Source of the DNA: Raineya sp964654605
Lineage (GTDB): Bacteria > Bacteroidota > Bacteroidia > Cytophagales > Thermonemataceae
Length of the DNA stretch: 64,000 bases
NCBI GenBank assembly: GCA_964654605.1
Contig: CAZZLW010000042.1
Coordinates: forward strand, 72,645 to 136,644
Direction: 5' to 3'
Shown here: piece after piece, positions 1 to 8,023 of the stretch
Position numbering within the stretch: the first letter of the stretch is position 1
How the letters are laid out: every line of letters starts with the position of its first letter
Position numbers and translations under genes: made by a program
Notes under the pieces: model-generated
What the model was told of the DNA's origin: nothing
Database searches by the model: none
The model's input: only the letters and a program-made list of their open reading frames with translations

Positions 1-929
1 TTTTTTCAGCGATTTCAAGGGCTTTGGCAAAATCTTCATCATAAAAAGGTCCTACAAACATATCAACTTTCACAAATTCATTGTTTTTGTACATCAGCTC
101 TAAGGTATCGGGATTCTGATAGACATCATACACAATAAGGCGAGTAGGCTTTTTGAGCGTAGTATCCAAAATGCGTTGAGCTATTCGCATTCCTTGATAA
201 AAATCAATGGAAAGATTGGTAGCAGGAGTACGCTTTTTGGGGTCTTTGTATTCTTTGAAATTGATTGGCAAAAATAAAGCAATATTCAAGGTATCTGACT
301 TTCGGCGATAGACGTTCTTTTCTACCCTTTGCAAACGCACTTTTTCAGGCTTTTCCAAATTATACTTTTGTACAAGTTCTTCCAAATACTCCAAATCTTT
401 GATATTATCAACTTCGGTGGCTAATTTATCCACTAAAATTTGAGCTATGGTTTTATCGTTGGGATACACAGCCTGCAAGTTTTTCAGCACCGCAATCTCT
501 CTTTTACCCAAATAATGGGCTTTCATTGCTTCGGCTTTTGCTTTCAGCGAACCTTTTATTTTTTCGATATAGCTCAAAGCAATATTATCCTCTTTGCGTT
601 CAAAAGCAATATTGGCTTGTAAGTATAAAACTTCTTGGTTTTTATCCCATTGCGGAAACTGCTCCGAAAGTTTTTCAAGCAATTTTTCAGCTTCTTTCCA
701 CTTTTTCAAGTAGAAATAACACAATGCCGAATAATAATGAGCATACTCCTGATAGATATTCCCTTTGGCTTTTTTCAGCAGAGGGTCAAAAGCTAAAATA
801 GCTTCTTGGTAGTCTTTGTTATTGAGAAAAGTTTTGGCTTTCTGATACTGCTCTGTAAGTTTTTTGTTTTGGGCAACTACACACAGCGAAAAAAAGCTCA
901 AAAAAAGAATAATTGAAAGTTTTTTCATT
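1..929 (-). CDS. TPR plus periplasmic-binding-protein-like exported protein (3' end outside window)
   Basis: The reading frame opens at ATG 929 with a signal peptide (MKKLSIILFLSFFSLCVVAQ) and stays open to the left edge, so about 310 N-terminal residues are visible and the end is missing. The first about 150 residues are helical and TPR-like, with phrases such as YYSALCYFYLKKWKEAEKLL. After about residue 200 comes DTLNIALFLPINFKEY and then MFVGPFYDEDFAKALEIAEK, which resembles the start of a type 1 periplasmic-binding fold. Bacteroidota carry TPR plus binding-domain proteins, often annotated as amino-acid ABC transporter substrate-binding proteins, but no transporter genes are visible here. 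Export is well supported; the ligand is unknown. Confidence 0.8.
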
Positions 930-1099
930 GGTTGAAAATTTATGGCTCAAAGTTACAACAACTTCAAAAAATTTGATAATTCTTTGAACCTAATTTTTCA
1001 AAATTACAAAATTTTGACAAATCCGAACAAAAAAGCTAATTTGCAAGAGTTTTCTTTGAGTTAATAGCCCTATTCTTGGTTCAAAACTGCACAAAAACT

Positions 1100-2134
1100 A
1101 TGCAAAAATCTTTGTTTTTTTCGTTTTTCTTTGCTTGCTTTTTCTTATTAGGGAAAACTTTTTCGCAAGAAATAGAAGTTTTTTTACAAAATGCTGTTTC
1201 AGAAAGTAGCTTTCGGGGCTTGTGGATAGTAGATGAACAAGTGGTTTGGGCAAGTGGCACCAAAGGAACTATTCTCAAAACTACCAATGGCGGGAAAAAT
1301 TGGCAAAATTTACAAATCAAAGGATTTGAAGACAAAGATTTTCGGGATATTGTAGCCTTTGATGAGAAACGGGCTTTTGTTATCAATGCGGGTTCGCCTG
1401 CTTATATTCTAAAAACCCTGGATGGGGGCGAAAGTTGGCAAGTTGTCTATCAAGATACTTCTAAAACTGCTTTTTTGAATGATATAGGCTTTTTTGGCGA
1501 AAAAATTGGCTTTGTTTTTGGCGACCCTGATGAAGAAAGAAATTTCACTTTGCTCAAAACCGAAGACGGGGGAAATACTTGGATAAATATCGGTAAAAAT
1601 TTGCCCAAAGCTCAAAAAAATGAGGCAGGTTTTGCCGCAAGTGGTACGATTATGCGTTTTCGTGAGCCTTCGCATATCTGGATAGGCACAGGCGGTGGCG
1701 AAAAGGCTCGTATGCTTATTTCCACAGATTTGGGAAGCACTTGGCAAAGCGTAGAAGTGCCTATTTTGAGTGGAAAAGCCTCGCAAGGTATTTTTTCAGT
1801 TGTTTTTCAGGATTTGAAAAATGGCGTTGCCGTAGGCGGCGACTATACACAACCCAATTGGGCAGAAAAAACAGGTGTTTATACCTCAGACGGCGGAAAA
1901 TCTTGGAAAATCGCCAAAATTCCTCCCAAAGGTTATCGGTCTTGTGTTTCGTACATACGCAAGAAAACCTATGTTGCCGTTGGCACAAGTGGTATAGATT
2001 TTACCAAAGATGGCGGAAAAAAGTGGAAAAATATTTCTACCGAGGGGTTTCATACGGTACGCTTTATCCGTGAAGGAAACATTGGTTGGGCAATCGGAAA
2101 CAAAGGAAAACTCGCAAAACTTGTATTGAAGTAA
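1100..2134 (+). CDS. Exported YCF48/BNR (Asp-box) beta-propeller protein
   Basis: I chose ATG 1100 rather than the upstream in-frame TTG at 1076, because it puts a signal peptide (MQKSLFFSFFFACFFLLGKTFSQ) exactly at the N-terminus. The protein is 344 residues. At least six Asp-box motifs recur at regular spacing (TTNGGKNW, LDGGESW, EDGGNTW, TDLGSTW, SDGGKSW, KDGGKKW), which is the signature of a sialidase-like or YCF48-like seven-bladed propeller. Bacteroidota oxidoreductase-like proteins of this family have no settled function. There is no sorting domain, so it is probably periplasmic. It is divergent from the gene at 1-929. Family assignment is solid; function is unknown. Confidence 0.85.
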   Translation: MQKSLFFSFFFACFFLLGKTFSQEIEVFLQNAVSESSFRGLWIVDEQVVWASGTKGTILKTTNGGKNWQNLQIKGFEDKDFRDIVAFDEKRAFVINAGSPAYILKTLDGGESWQVVYQDTSKTAFLNDIGFFGEKIGFVFGDPDEERNFTLLKTEDGGNTWINIGKNLPKAQKNEAGFAASGTIMRFREPSHIWIGTGGGEKARMLISTDLGSTWQSVEVPILSGKASQGIFSVVFQDLKNGVAVGGDYTQPNWAEKTGVYTSDGGKSWKIAKIPPKGYRSCVSYIRKKTYVAVGTSGIDFTKDGGKKWKNISTEGFHTVRFIREGNIGWAIGNKGKLAKLVLK

Positions 2135-2146
2135 AATGTTGATATT

Positions 2147-2983
2147 ATGCAATTTGCAGATGTAAAAAACGATATTGCCTTTCGTAAAATTTTCGGGAAC
2201 GAAAACAAAAAACAAATTCTGATTTCGTTCCTCAATGCGATTTTGGGGCTGGAAGGTGAGCGAAAAATTGCAGATGTGCAAATCCTAAACCCTTATCAAG
2301 TTCCCATAGTATTAGGAGCGAAATCTACCGTACTTGATGTAAAGGCTCGTGACGAAGCAGGTAAAGAGTATATCGTAGAAATGCAAGTTACGGATAAAAT
2401 CGGTTTTGCTCAAAGAGTAGTGTATTATTCTGCCAAGAGCTATATTTCGCAACTCAATGCCAAAGAGGAATACTACCAACTCAAACCTGTAATTTTTATT
2501 GGTATTTTAGATTTTACCTTTTTGGAAACTCCTCATTACCTTTCCCGACATCTCATTTTGGACGAAAAAACCCAAGAACACAAACTCAAAGACCTTGAAT
2601 TTAACTTCATTGAGCTACCCAAATTCAATAAAACTGAAAAGGAACTGCACACACTCACAGAAAAATGGGTGTTTTTTATCAAAAACGCAGAAAATTTAGA
2701 AGTTATTCCTGATAGTGTTGATGATGAAGGTTTGAAAACTGCTTATTTGGAAGCTGATAAGCACCTTTGGAGCAAAAAAGACCTTGAAGCCTACGAATAT
2801 GCTCGTATGCGTGAAACTGATGAAAAAACCGAAAAAATGAAAGCAGAAGAAATGGGTATGTTGAGAGAGAAGCAATCCGTGGCTTTCAAAGCTATCCAAA
2901 AAGGTTTTGATAATGAAACTATCAGCGAACTGACGGGGCTTTCTGTGCAAGAAATTGAAAAATTACGAAAAGAAATTTCATAG
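2147..2983 (+). CDS. Rpn family recombination-promoting nuclease / PD-(D/E)XK transposase-like protein
   Basis: This 278-residue protein begins FADVKNDIAFRKIFGNENK, typical of the Rpn/YhgA family. The nuclease core is visible at about residues 60-85: LDVKARDEAGKEYIVEMQ supplies the Asp and the E-x-Q of the PD-(D/E)XK fold. The C-terminal part is charged and helical and ends with a short helix-turn-helix-like segment (ISELTGLSVQEIEKLRKE). Members promote RecA-independent recombination in E. coli and are often multicopy in Bacteroidota. It lies 12 bases after the preceding gene and 3 bases before the CoA-transferase. No flanking inverted repeats were seen, so I treat it as a resident gene rather than an IS. 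Confidence 0.85.
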   Translation: MQFADVKNDIAFRKIFGNENKKQILISFLNAILGLEGERKIADVQILNPYQVPIVLGAKSTVLDVKARDEAGKEYIVEMQVTDKIGFAQRVVYYSAKSYISQLNAKEEYYQLKPVIFIGILDFTFLETPHYLSRHLILDEKTQEHKLKDLEFNFIELPKFNKTEKELHTLTEKWVFFIKNAENLEVIPDSVDDEGLKTAYLEADKHLWSKKDLEAYEYARMRETDEKTEKMKAEEMGMLREKQSVAFKAIQKGFDNETISELTGLSVQEIEKLRKEIS

Positions 2984-2986
2984 GCT

Positions 2987-4183
2987 ATGCAAAAAAGACC
3001 ATTAGAAGGTATCAAAATTTTAGATTTGAGCAGGCTCTTGCCCGGTCCGCTGGCTACTATGCTTATGGCTGATATGGGGGCAGAAGTGATTAAAATTGAA
3101 AATCCTGTACAGCCCGACTATGTACGCAACTTTCCCCCTGTCTATGAAGCCGAAGGGAAAGAATTTTCAGCAAATTACTTAGCTTTCAATCGCTCCAAAA
3201 AAAGCCTAACATTAGATTATACCCAACCCGAAGGCAGAGAGATTTTTTGGAAACTTGTGCAAACTGCCGATGTAGTAGTGGAGCAATTTCGCCCAGGATA
3301 TTTGGATAAATTGGGAATTGGCTACAACGAAGCCCAAAAAATAAATGAAAAAATCATTTACGTTTCTATCACAGGCTACGGACAAACAGGCTCTTATAGC
3401 CACTTGGCAGGGCACGACCTCAACTATTTGAGCTATTCGGGTATTTTAGGTTTGATAGGTGAAGCAGGCAAAGCCCCTACCCTTCCCGCTGTACAGCTTG
3501 CTGATATTGCGGGTGGCTCTTATATGGCAATTATCGGAACACTTGCCGCTTTGCAGGCTCGCACCCATACACACAAAGGGCAACACGTGGATATTTCAAT
3601 GACTGAAGGGGTTATGCCCCTTCTGGTTGTACCTTTTACGCATTATCAGGCTACGAAGCAAGCTCAAAAACGTGGCGAAACGCCTCTTTCGGGAGCCTTC
3701 CCCAATTACAATGTGTATATGTGCAAAGATGGCAAGTACATCTCTCTTGCCACATTGGAGCCGAAATTTTGGATAAAATTCTGCAATGTAGTCCAAAAAC
3801 CTGAGTTTTTAGGCTTTGCAATGCCCCAAGAACCCAAGCAAATGCAAGAAAATAAAGCCACCTTGCAAGCATTTTTTCTTTCAGAAGAAAGAGAATACTG
3901 GCTCAAATTAAGCCAAGAACACGATTTACTCATTAGCCCCATATACGAAATAGACGAAATTGAGCAAGATAAGCATTTGCAAGAACGAAATATGTTCCTC
4001 AAAATGCAACACCCCAAAATTGGAGAAATCCTTTCTTTGGGCTTCCCGATTAAGTTTTCTGCTACGCCTGCTATGCCTCAAAATATTGCCCCCGAGCTGG
4101 GTGCAGATACACAAAAGATTTTGCAAGAAATAGGATTTTCACACACCGAAATTGAAAAGCTAAAAAGTCAGAATATTGTTTGA
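2987..4183 (+). CDS. Class III CoA-transferase (CaiB/BaiF family)
   Basis: The protein is 398 residues, the normal family length. The N-terminus MQKRPLEGIKILDLSRLLPGP and the stretch GADMGAEVIKIE-like (ADMGAEVIKIENP) are family hallmarks. The catalytic Asp is expected in LPAVQLADIAGG at about residue 170, and it is present. The pattern is closest to the alpha-methylacyl-CoA racemase / formyl-CoA transferase branch, so it moves CoA between, or epimerises, acyl-CoA thioesters in the cytosol. Substrate cannot be read from sequence. It starts 3 bases after the Rpn gene. Confidence 0.9.
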   Translation: MQKRPLEGIKILDLSRLLPGPLATMLMADMGAEVIKIENPVQPDYVRNFPPVYEAEGKEFSANYLAFNRSKKSLTLDYTQPEGREIFWKLVQTADVVVEQFRPGYLDKLGIGYNEAQKINEKIIYVSITGYGQTGSYSHLAGHDLNYLSYSGILGLIGEAGKAPTLPAVQLADIAGGSYMAIIGTLAALQARTHTHKGQHVDISMTEGVMPLLVVPFTHYQATKQAQKRGETPLSGAFPNYNVYMCKDGKYISLATLEPKFWIKFCNVVQKPEFLGFAMPQEPKQMQENKATLQAFFLSEEREYWLKLSQEHDLLISPIYEIDEIEQDKHLQERNMFLKMQHPKIGEILSLGFPIKFSATPAMPQNIAPELGADTQKILQEIGFSHTEIEKLKSQNIV

Positions 4184-4254
4184 AATGTAAAAAAAAATTC
4201 AGCAGATATGAACTATTTTATTCACTTTTTCGTTTCGTCTATAAAAATACGCTT

Positions 4255-4536
4255 ATGAAAAAAATCGCATTAGCTTTGTCCCTTTTCGCTTTGGTAAGTG
4301 GAACAGTAGTGGTGGCTTCAACTTTCAACAATGCTGAAAGCACCGAGTTTATCTTCAAGAAAAAGAAGAAAAAGAAAAAAGATTCTTGCTGTACAACTAC
4401 CGAAAGCAAGGCTTCTTCTTGTAGCACAGAAAAGAAAGATGCCTCTGCTACTACTGAAACCAAAGACGGAAAATCTTGCTCTACTGCCACCACCGAAAAG
4501 AAAAGTGGTTGCTGTTCAAGCAAAAAAGTGCAGTAA
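4255..4536 (+). CDS. Small exported Lys/Cys/Ser/Thr-rich protein
   Basis: Starting at ATG 4255 gives a 93-residue protein with a clear signal peptide (MKKIALALSLFALVSGTVVVAS). A run of eight lysines follows, then a low-complexity tail with three Cys-Cys or single-Cys clusters (DSCCTT, SSCST, KSCST, SGCCSS). Seven cysteines in an exported polypeptide of simple composition suggest metal binding or disulfide cross-linking, but this is inference. The gene lies 71 bases after the CoA-transferase and is followed by a strong terminator. I do not recognise a named family. Confidence 0.7.
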   Translation: MKKIALALSLFALVSGTVVVASTFNNAESTEFIFKKKKKKKKDSCCTTTESKASSCSTEKKDASATTETKDGKSCSTATTEKKSGCCSSKKVQ

Positions 4537-4543
4537 AAAACTC

Positions 4544-4571
4544 AAAAACCTTCAAGTTTGAAGGTTTTTTT
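4544..4571 (+). terminator. Rho-independent terminator
   Basis: A perfect 12-bp stem, AAAAACCTTCAA / TTGAAGGTTTTT with a GT loop, continues into a T run, 8 bases after the stop codon of the Lys/Cys-rich gene. Confidence 0.85.
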
Positions 4572-4713
4572 CTTGATAAGCAATGCGTTTTGCCTAAATT
4601 ATTTTGACCATAACGCCGTTTTTTGGGTGGCAAGAGTTCAAAAACAAGCCTCAAACCCTCAAACTTCAAACTTTTTCACCTCTGCTTTCATCAATTTCGG
4701 ATAAGTTCCTTGT

Positions 4714-5895
4714 ATGCAAGATTTAAGCGAGCTTCAAACACTACTTAAACACTACTTAAACGTCCCTCTTTCCGAACTTCCTTTTGCTTTGCAGAAATAT
4801 CCTACTTCTCTGCGTACATTGCTAATGCAACAAATAGAAGGTAGAAGGAAAATCCAAAACAAAGTCCCTCATTGGTACGAAAACTACGCATTAGTATTCC
4901 CTCCCGCCCTGAATTTGGAACAAAGTTCTTCCGAAAAAACAGCTTTTTTCAAAGCTCAATTGCTTTCAGGCAATACCATTCTAGACCTCACAGGTGGCTT
5001 TGGTGTAGATACTTGGGCATTTGCACAAAAATTCAAAAAAGTTTGGTATGTAGAAAAAAATCCCGATTTGTTTCAAATCGTCAGGCAAAACTTTGAAGCA
5101 ATGCAACTAAACAATGTTTCCCTGCACAATGCAGAAGCTCAACATTTCTTACAAAACTTTTCCGAAGCCGTTGATTATATTTATTTAGACCCTGCTCGCC
5201 GAAATTTACAAGGGAAATCTATTGCCCAAATCACTGAAACCGAACCGAATATTTTACAGCTTCTGCCACTGCTTTTTGATAAAACAGAAAAAATTTTGCT
5301 CAAAACCTCACCTATGTTTGAAATAAAAGAGGCTCTGAAAATTTTGCCTAATGTGGCAGGTGTTTATGTGGTAAGCGTTCAGAACGAGTGCAAGGAAGTG
5401 CTATATCTTTTAGAAAAAAATTTTTGCTCCGAATGGCAAAACATTCCCATTTACACTTACAATTTGCTTGAAAATAACTCACAGATTTTTACAAGTACCT
5501 TCGCTGAAGAAAGCAAAGCCAATGTTCATTTAGCCCCTTTGGTGCAAGAATATTTGTATGAGCCAAATAGTTCTATTCTCAAAGCAGGATTTTTCAGGAG
5601 CATAGCAGAAAAATTCAACTTATACAAACTGCACAGCAACTCGCATCTATACACGCAAGGCAAATTATTGGAAAATTTTTCGGGTAGAGTTTTTAGAATA
5701 AAAAAAGTTTTGCAAAATCCGCAGAAAGAACTGCCCGAAATGGGTTCTGTCTTTAATATCATTGCCCGAAACTATCCGCTTTCAGTGTCTGAAATTTGTA
5801 AAAAATACAAAATCAAAGAAGGTGGAAAAGATTTTTTGATAGCTACCACTCTTGCCAGTAATCAGAAAGCAATCATTTGGGCTGAAAAATTGTAA
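4714..5895 (+). CDS. Class I SAM-dependent methyltransferase with THUMP-like domain
   Basis: This is a 393-residue cytosolic protein. SAM-binding motif I is ILDLTGGFGVDTWAFAQ (about residues 89-105), followed by the acidic VEKNPDLFQIVRQN and by the motif IV-like DYIYLDPARRN (about residue 153). That DPARR signature is shared with RNA methyltransferases of Bacteroidota that carry a THUMP-like C-terminal domain. The C-terminal third (KAGFFRSIAEKFNLYKLHSNSHLY...) fits that domain. The likely target is RNA, but it is not determined. The gene converges on cysD with only 4 bases between stop codons. Confidence 0.85.
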   Translation: MQDLSELQTLLKHYLNVPLSELPFALQKYPTSLRTLLMQQIEGRRKIQNKVPHWYENYALVFPPALNLEQSSSEKTAFFKAQLLSGNTILDLTGGFGVDTWAFAQKFKKVWYVEKNPDLFQIVRQNFEAMQLNNVSLHNAEAQHFLQNFSEAVDYIYLDPARRNLQGKSIAQITETEPNILQLLPLLFDKTEKILLKTSPMFEIKEALKILPNVAGVYVVSVQNECKEVLYLLEKNFCSEWQNIPIYTYNLLENNSQIFTSTFAEESKANVHLAPLVQEYLYEPNSSILKAGFFRSIAEKFNLYKLHSNSHLYTQGKLLENFSGRVFRIKKVLQNPQKELPEMGSVFNIIARNYPLSVSEICKKYKIKEGGKDFLIATTLASNQKAIIWAEKL

Positions 5896-5899
5896 GCTA

Positions 5900-6802
5900 T
5901 CAGAAGTACCCTTCTTTTTTTCTATCTTCCATAGCGGTTTCGGAAATTTTGTCGTCCATACGCAAACCTCTTTCCGAAATGGCAAGACTTTCAATTTCTG
6001 CAATAACTTTTTCAATGGTATCGGCAGTGCTTTCAATAGCGGCGGTGCAGGTCATATCGCCTACGGTGCGAAATCTGACGTTTTTTTCTGCCAAAATGTC
6101 GTTATTATCGGTAAAAATAAAATCGGCATAAGGCAAAATTTGCGAGCCTCTGATGATGCACTTGCGTTTATGGGCAAAATATAGCGAAGGCAAAGCGATA
6201 TTTTCTCGTAAAATATACCGCCAAACATCTAATTCTGTCCAGTTGCTCAAAGGGAAAACACGCATATTTTCGCCTTTGTGGAGCTTGCCGTTGTAAATAT
6301 TCCATAATTCAGGACGCTGATTTTTAGGATTCCATTGTCCAAATTCATCGCGAGGCGAAAAAACTCTTTCTTTGGCACGGGCTTTTTCTTCGTCGCGTCT
6401 GGCACCTCCTATGCAAGCATCTAACTCGTACTTTTCAATGGTTTCCAGTAGTGTAACACTTTGCAAAGTGTTTCTACTTGCTCCTTTTCCCTTTTTTTCT
6501 ACTACCGTGCCTCTATCAATAGAATCCTGAACATAGCCTACTATCAGCTCGGCACCAACATTTCTAACCAAATTATCACGAAAAACAATAGTTTCAGGGA
6601 AATTATGCCCTGTATCTATATGCACAAGCGGGAAAGGGAAGGGCATAGGATAAAAAGCCTTGCGTATCAGATGAACCAAAGTGATAGAATCTTTACCACC
6701 TGAAAAAAGCAGTGCTGGTTTTTGAAATTGCCCTGCTACTTCTCTAAGTATGTGAATAGCTTCTGCTTCTAAAATATCTAAGTAGTTCCAAGTGTTTGGC
6801 AT
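5900..6802 (-). CDS. cysD: Sulfate adenylyltransferase subunit 2
   Basis: Starting at ATG 6802 (MPNTWNYLDILEAEAIHI) gives 300 residues, the normal CysD length. The PP-loop SGGKDSITLVHLIRKAF, then HIDTGHNFPET, GGARRDEEKARAKERVFSPRDEFGQW and PLSNWTELDVWRYI are all intact. CysD with the GTPase CysN makes APS from sulfate and ATP. Here no cysN, cysC or cysH neighbours it: downstream is a convergent methyltransferase and upstream an AT-rich gap. It must either work with a CysN encoded elsewhere or have a different partner. Confidence 0.93.
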   Translation of the reverse strand: MPNTWNYLDILEAEAIHILREVAGQFQKPALLFSGGKDSITLVHLIRKAFYPMPFPFPLVHIDTGHNFPETIVFRDNLVRNVGAELIVGYVQDSIDRGTVVEKKGKGASRNTLQSVTLLETIEKYELDACIGGARRDEEKARAKERVFSPRDEFGQWNPKNQRPELWNIYNGKLHKGENMRVFPLSNWTELDVWRYILRENIALPSLYFAHKRKCIIRGSQILPYADFIFTDNNDILAEKNVRFRTVGDMTCTAAIESTADTIEKVIAEIESLAISERGLRMDDKISETAMEDRKKEGYF

Positions 6803-6906
6803 AATGTTTGTTTTTACAAAAGTAGAAATTTTTTTACAAAAAAAATTCTCAAAAAAATTTGTTTGTCTGAAATAAAATTTGCAAGATTGCCAAAAAAAGA
6901 AAAGAA

Positions 6907-7008
6907 ATGTTAAAACGCTGTAATCATATTGCCGAAAGTATTTACAAGACTTCAAAACGTGAGGTGCTTGTGCCTTTTGGTTCGCCCTTTGGTTCAGGAA
7001 ATTGCTGA
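6907..7008 (+). other. Possible 33-codon ORF or small RNA unit upstream of a terminator
   Basis: Between cysD and the next small ORF, ATG 6907 opens a 33-codon frame (begins MLKRCNHIAESIYKTSKREV, ends in GNC) that stops at 7008. A good intrinsic terminator follows at 7043-7074. A transcript therefore seems to end here. Whether the peptide is made, or the RNA itself is the product, cannot be told. Confidence 0.3.
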
Positions 7009-7042
7009 TGTATTTGGAATAAAAATCTTTATTCATAAAAGC

Positions 7043-7074
7043 AAACCTGAACCGCTCAAAGTTCAGGTTTTTTT
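7043..7074 (+). terminator. Rho-independent terminator
   Basis: A 9-bp stem, AAACCTGAA / TTCAGGTTT, has a 10-base loop and is followed directly by a T run. No conventional gene ends just upstream, so it supports a small transcript in 6880-7075. Confidence 0.7.
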
Positions 7075-7098
7075 GTTTCACCCTTAAATGTTACCGCT

Positions 7099-7290
7099 AT
7101 GGAAAACTTAATCAAAACCAACAAATGCCCTACAATTTGGCTCGGTGTGGATACTATGGTACAAAACCAAGCACATAGCGAAGCCCTTATCGTAGAAACT
7201 CGCCCCGATTTAGATGATAACAATCTAGATACATCTATTGAGGGGGGAGATGGCGAAAAGGAAATAGCCTGCTTAGAAAGTAAAGTATAG
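7099..7290 (+). CDS. Hypothetical 63-residue protein
   Basis: A short ATG-started frame beginning MENLIKTNKCPTIWLGVDTM. The second half is very acidic (RPDLDDNNLD, EGGDGEKE) and there are two cysteines. It has no signal peptide, no membrane segment and no family I know. It sits between two hairpins (7043-7074 upstream, 7314-7336 downstream), which fits an independent small transcription unit. Coding status is uncertain. Confidence 0.4.
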   Translation: MENLIKTNKCPTIWLGVDTMVQNQAHSEALIVETRPDLDDNNLDTSIEGGDGEKEIACLESKV

Positions 7291-7313
7291 ATGGATTTGC
7301 AATAATAAACTAT

Positions 7314-7336
7314 AAGGTCGCTGTTATAGCGACCTT
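7314..7336. terminator. Hairpin, possible terminator
   Basis: A perfect 9-bp stem, AAGGTCGCT / AGCGACCTT, with a GTTAT loop lies 23 bases after the 63-residue ORF. The T tract after it is poor (GTAACTTCTT), so termination would be inefficient or need another factor. Confidence 0.5.
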
Positions 7337-7401
7337 GTAACTTCTTGAAAAAGTTTAAGATTTTTAACTTTTGAACTCTTGAACCCAAAAACAAGAGCCT
7401 G

Positions 7402-7923
7402 TTAAATATCATCTTCGGCTTCGTCAAGCAACATATCTTCAAAATCGTCATCATTTTCAAGAAAGCCTGTATCTTGCTTATTCATTTTTTTACGAAACTT
7501 TTGGCGTTTTTCTATTCTTTGTCTCATACGCTCTTTTTGCTCTTGTTTAAGTTTTTCGTATTCAACTTTTTGTTGGGCATTGAGCGTAGCAGAAATGCTT
7601 TGGTCTCTTTGCTGATTTAATTCTCTGATTTGTTTGGCATAAAAACCTTTTTCAGGTTTTTCACCTCTTTCACGCTTGGCTTTGACTTCGGCACGGAGTT
7701 CATCAACTCTTTGGGCAGTTTGCAAATTTACTTTGTAAATTTGTTGCTTTTGCTCGCCGTTTAGATTTAGGCGTTTCGTAAGTCTATTGGTAATAGCGGT
7801 AGCTCTCTGTTCAGGCGTTTTGGGTTCTCTCATTTTTCTTTGACGCATAGGGCTTCTTTGGGCTTCTGCGAAAAGTAAAAAGGCAAAGAATACAAGAAAC
7901 AAACTAAAAATTTTCTTTTTCAT
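7402..7923 (-). CDS. Exported Spy/CpxP-like helical protein
   Basis: The start at ATG 7923 gives MKKKIFSLFLVFFAFLLFAEAQ, a clean signal peptide, and a 173-residue precursor. The mature part is almost wholly charged helix. The segment LTKRLNLNGEQKQQIYKVN, repeated in degenerate form as ISATLNAQQKVEYEKLKQEQ, resembles the LTxxQ motif pair of Spy/CpxP periplasmic chaperones. The C-terminus is strongly acidic. It is likely a periplasmic stress or folding factor, but this is inference from motif and composition. Confidence 0.75.
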   Translation of the reverse strand: MKKKIFSLFLVFFAFLLFAEAQRSPMRQRKMREPKTPEQRATAITNRLTKRLNLNGEQKQQIYKVNLQTAQRVDELRAEVKAKRERGEKPEKGFYAKQIRELNQQRDQSISATLNAQQKVEYEKLKQEQKERMRQRIEKRQKFRKKMNKQDTGFLENDDDFEDMLLDEAEDDI

Positions 7924-8023
7924 AAAATTAGATGTTTGGTGAATGTATTGCTTTGACACCACAAATTGACAAAGGTTTAATCAGGCTTTTCTAAAAAATT
8001 AGCAAGTGGCAAGGAGGCTACTC

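Noticed and set aside
2147..2983. The Rpn-type gene as an insertion sequence
   Set aside because: No terminal inverted repeats or target duplications were seen around it and it is tightly packed between two other genes.
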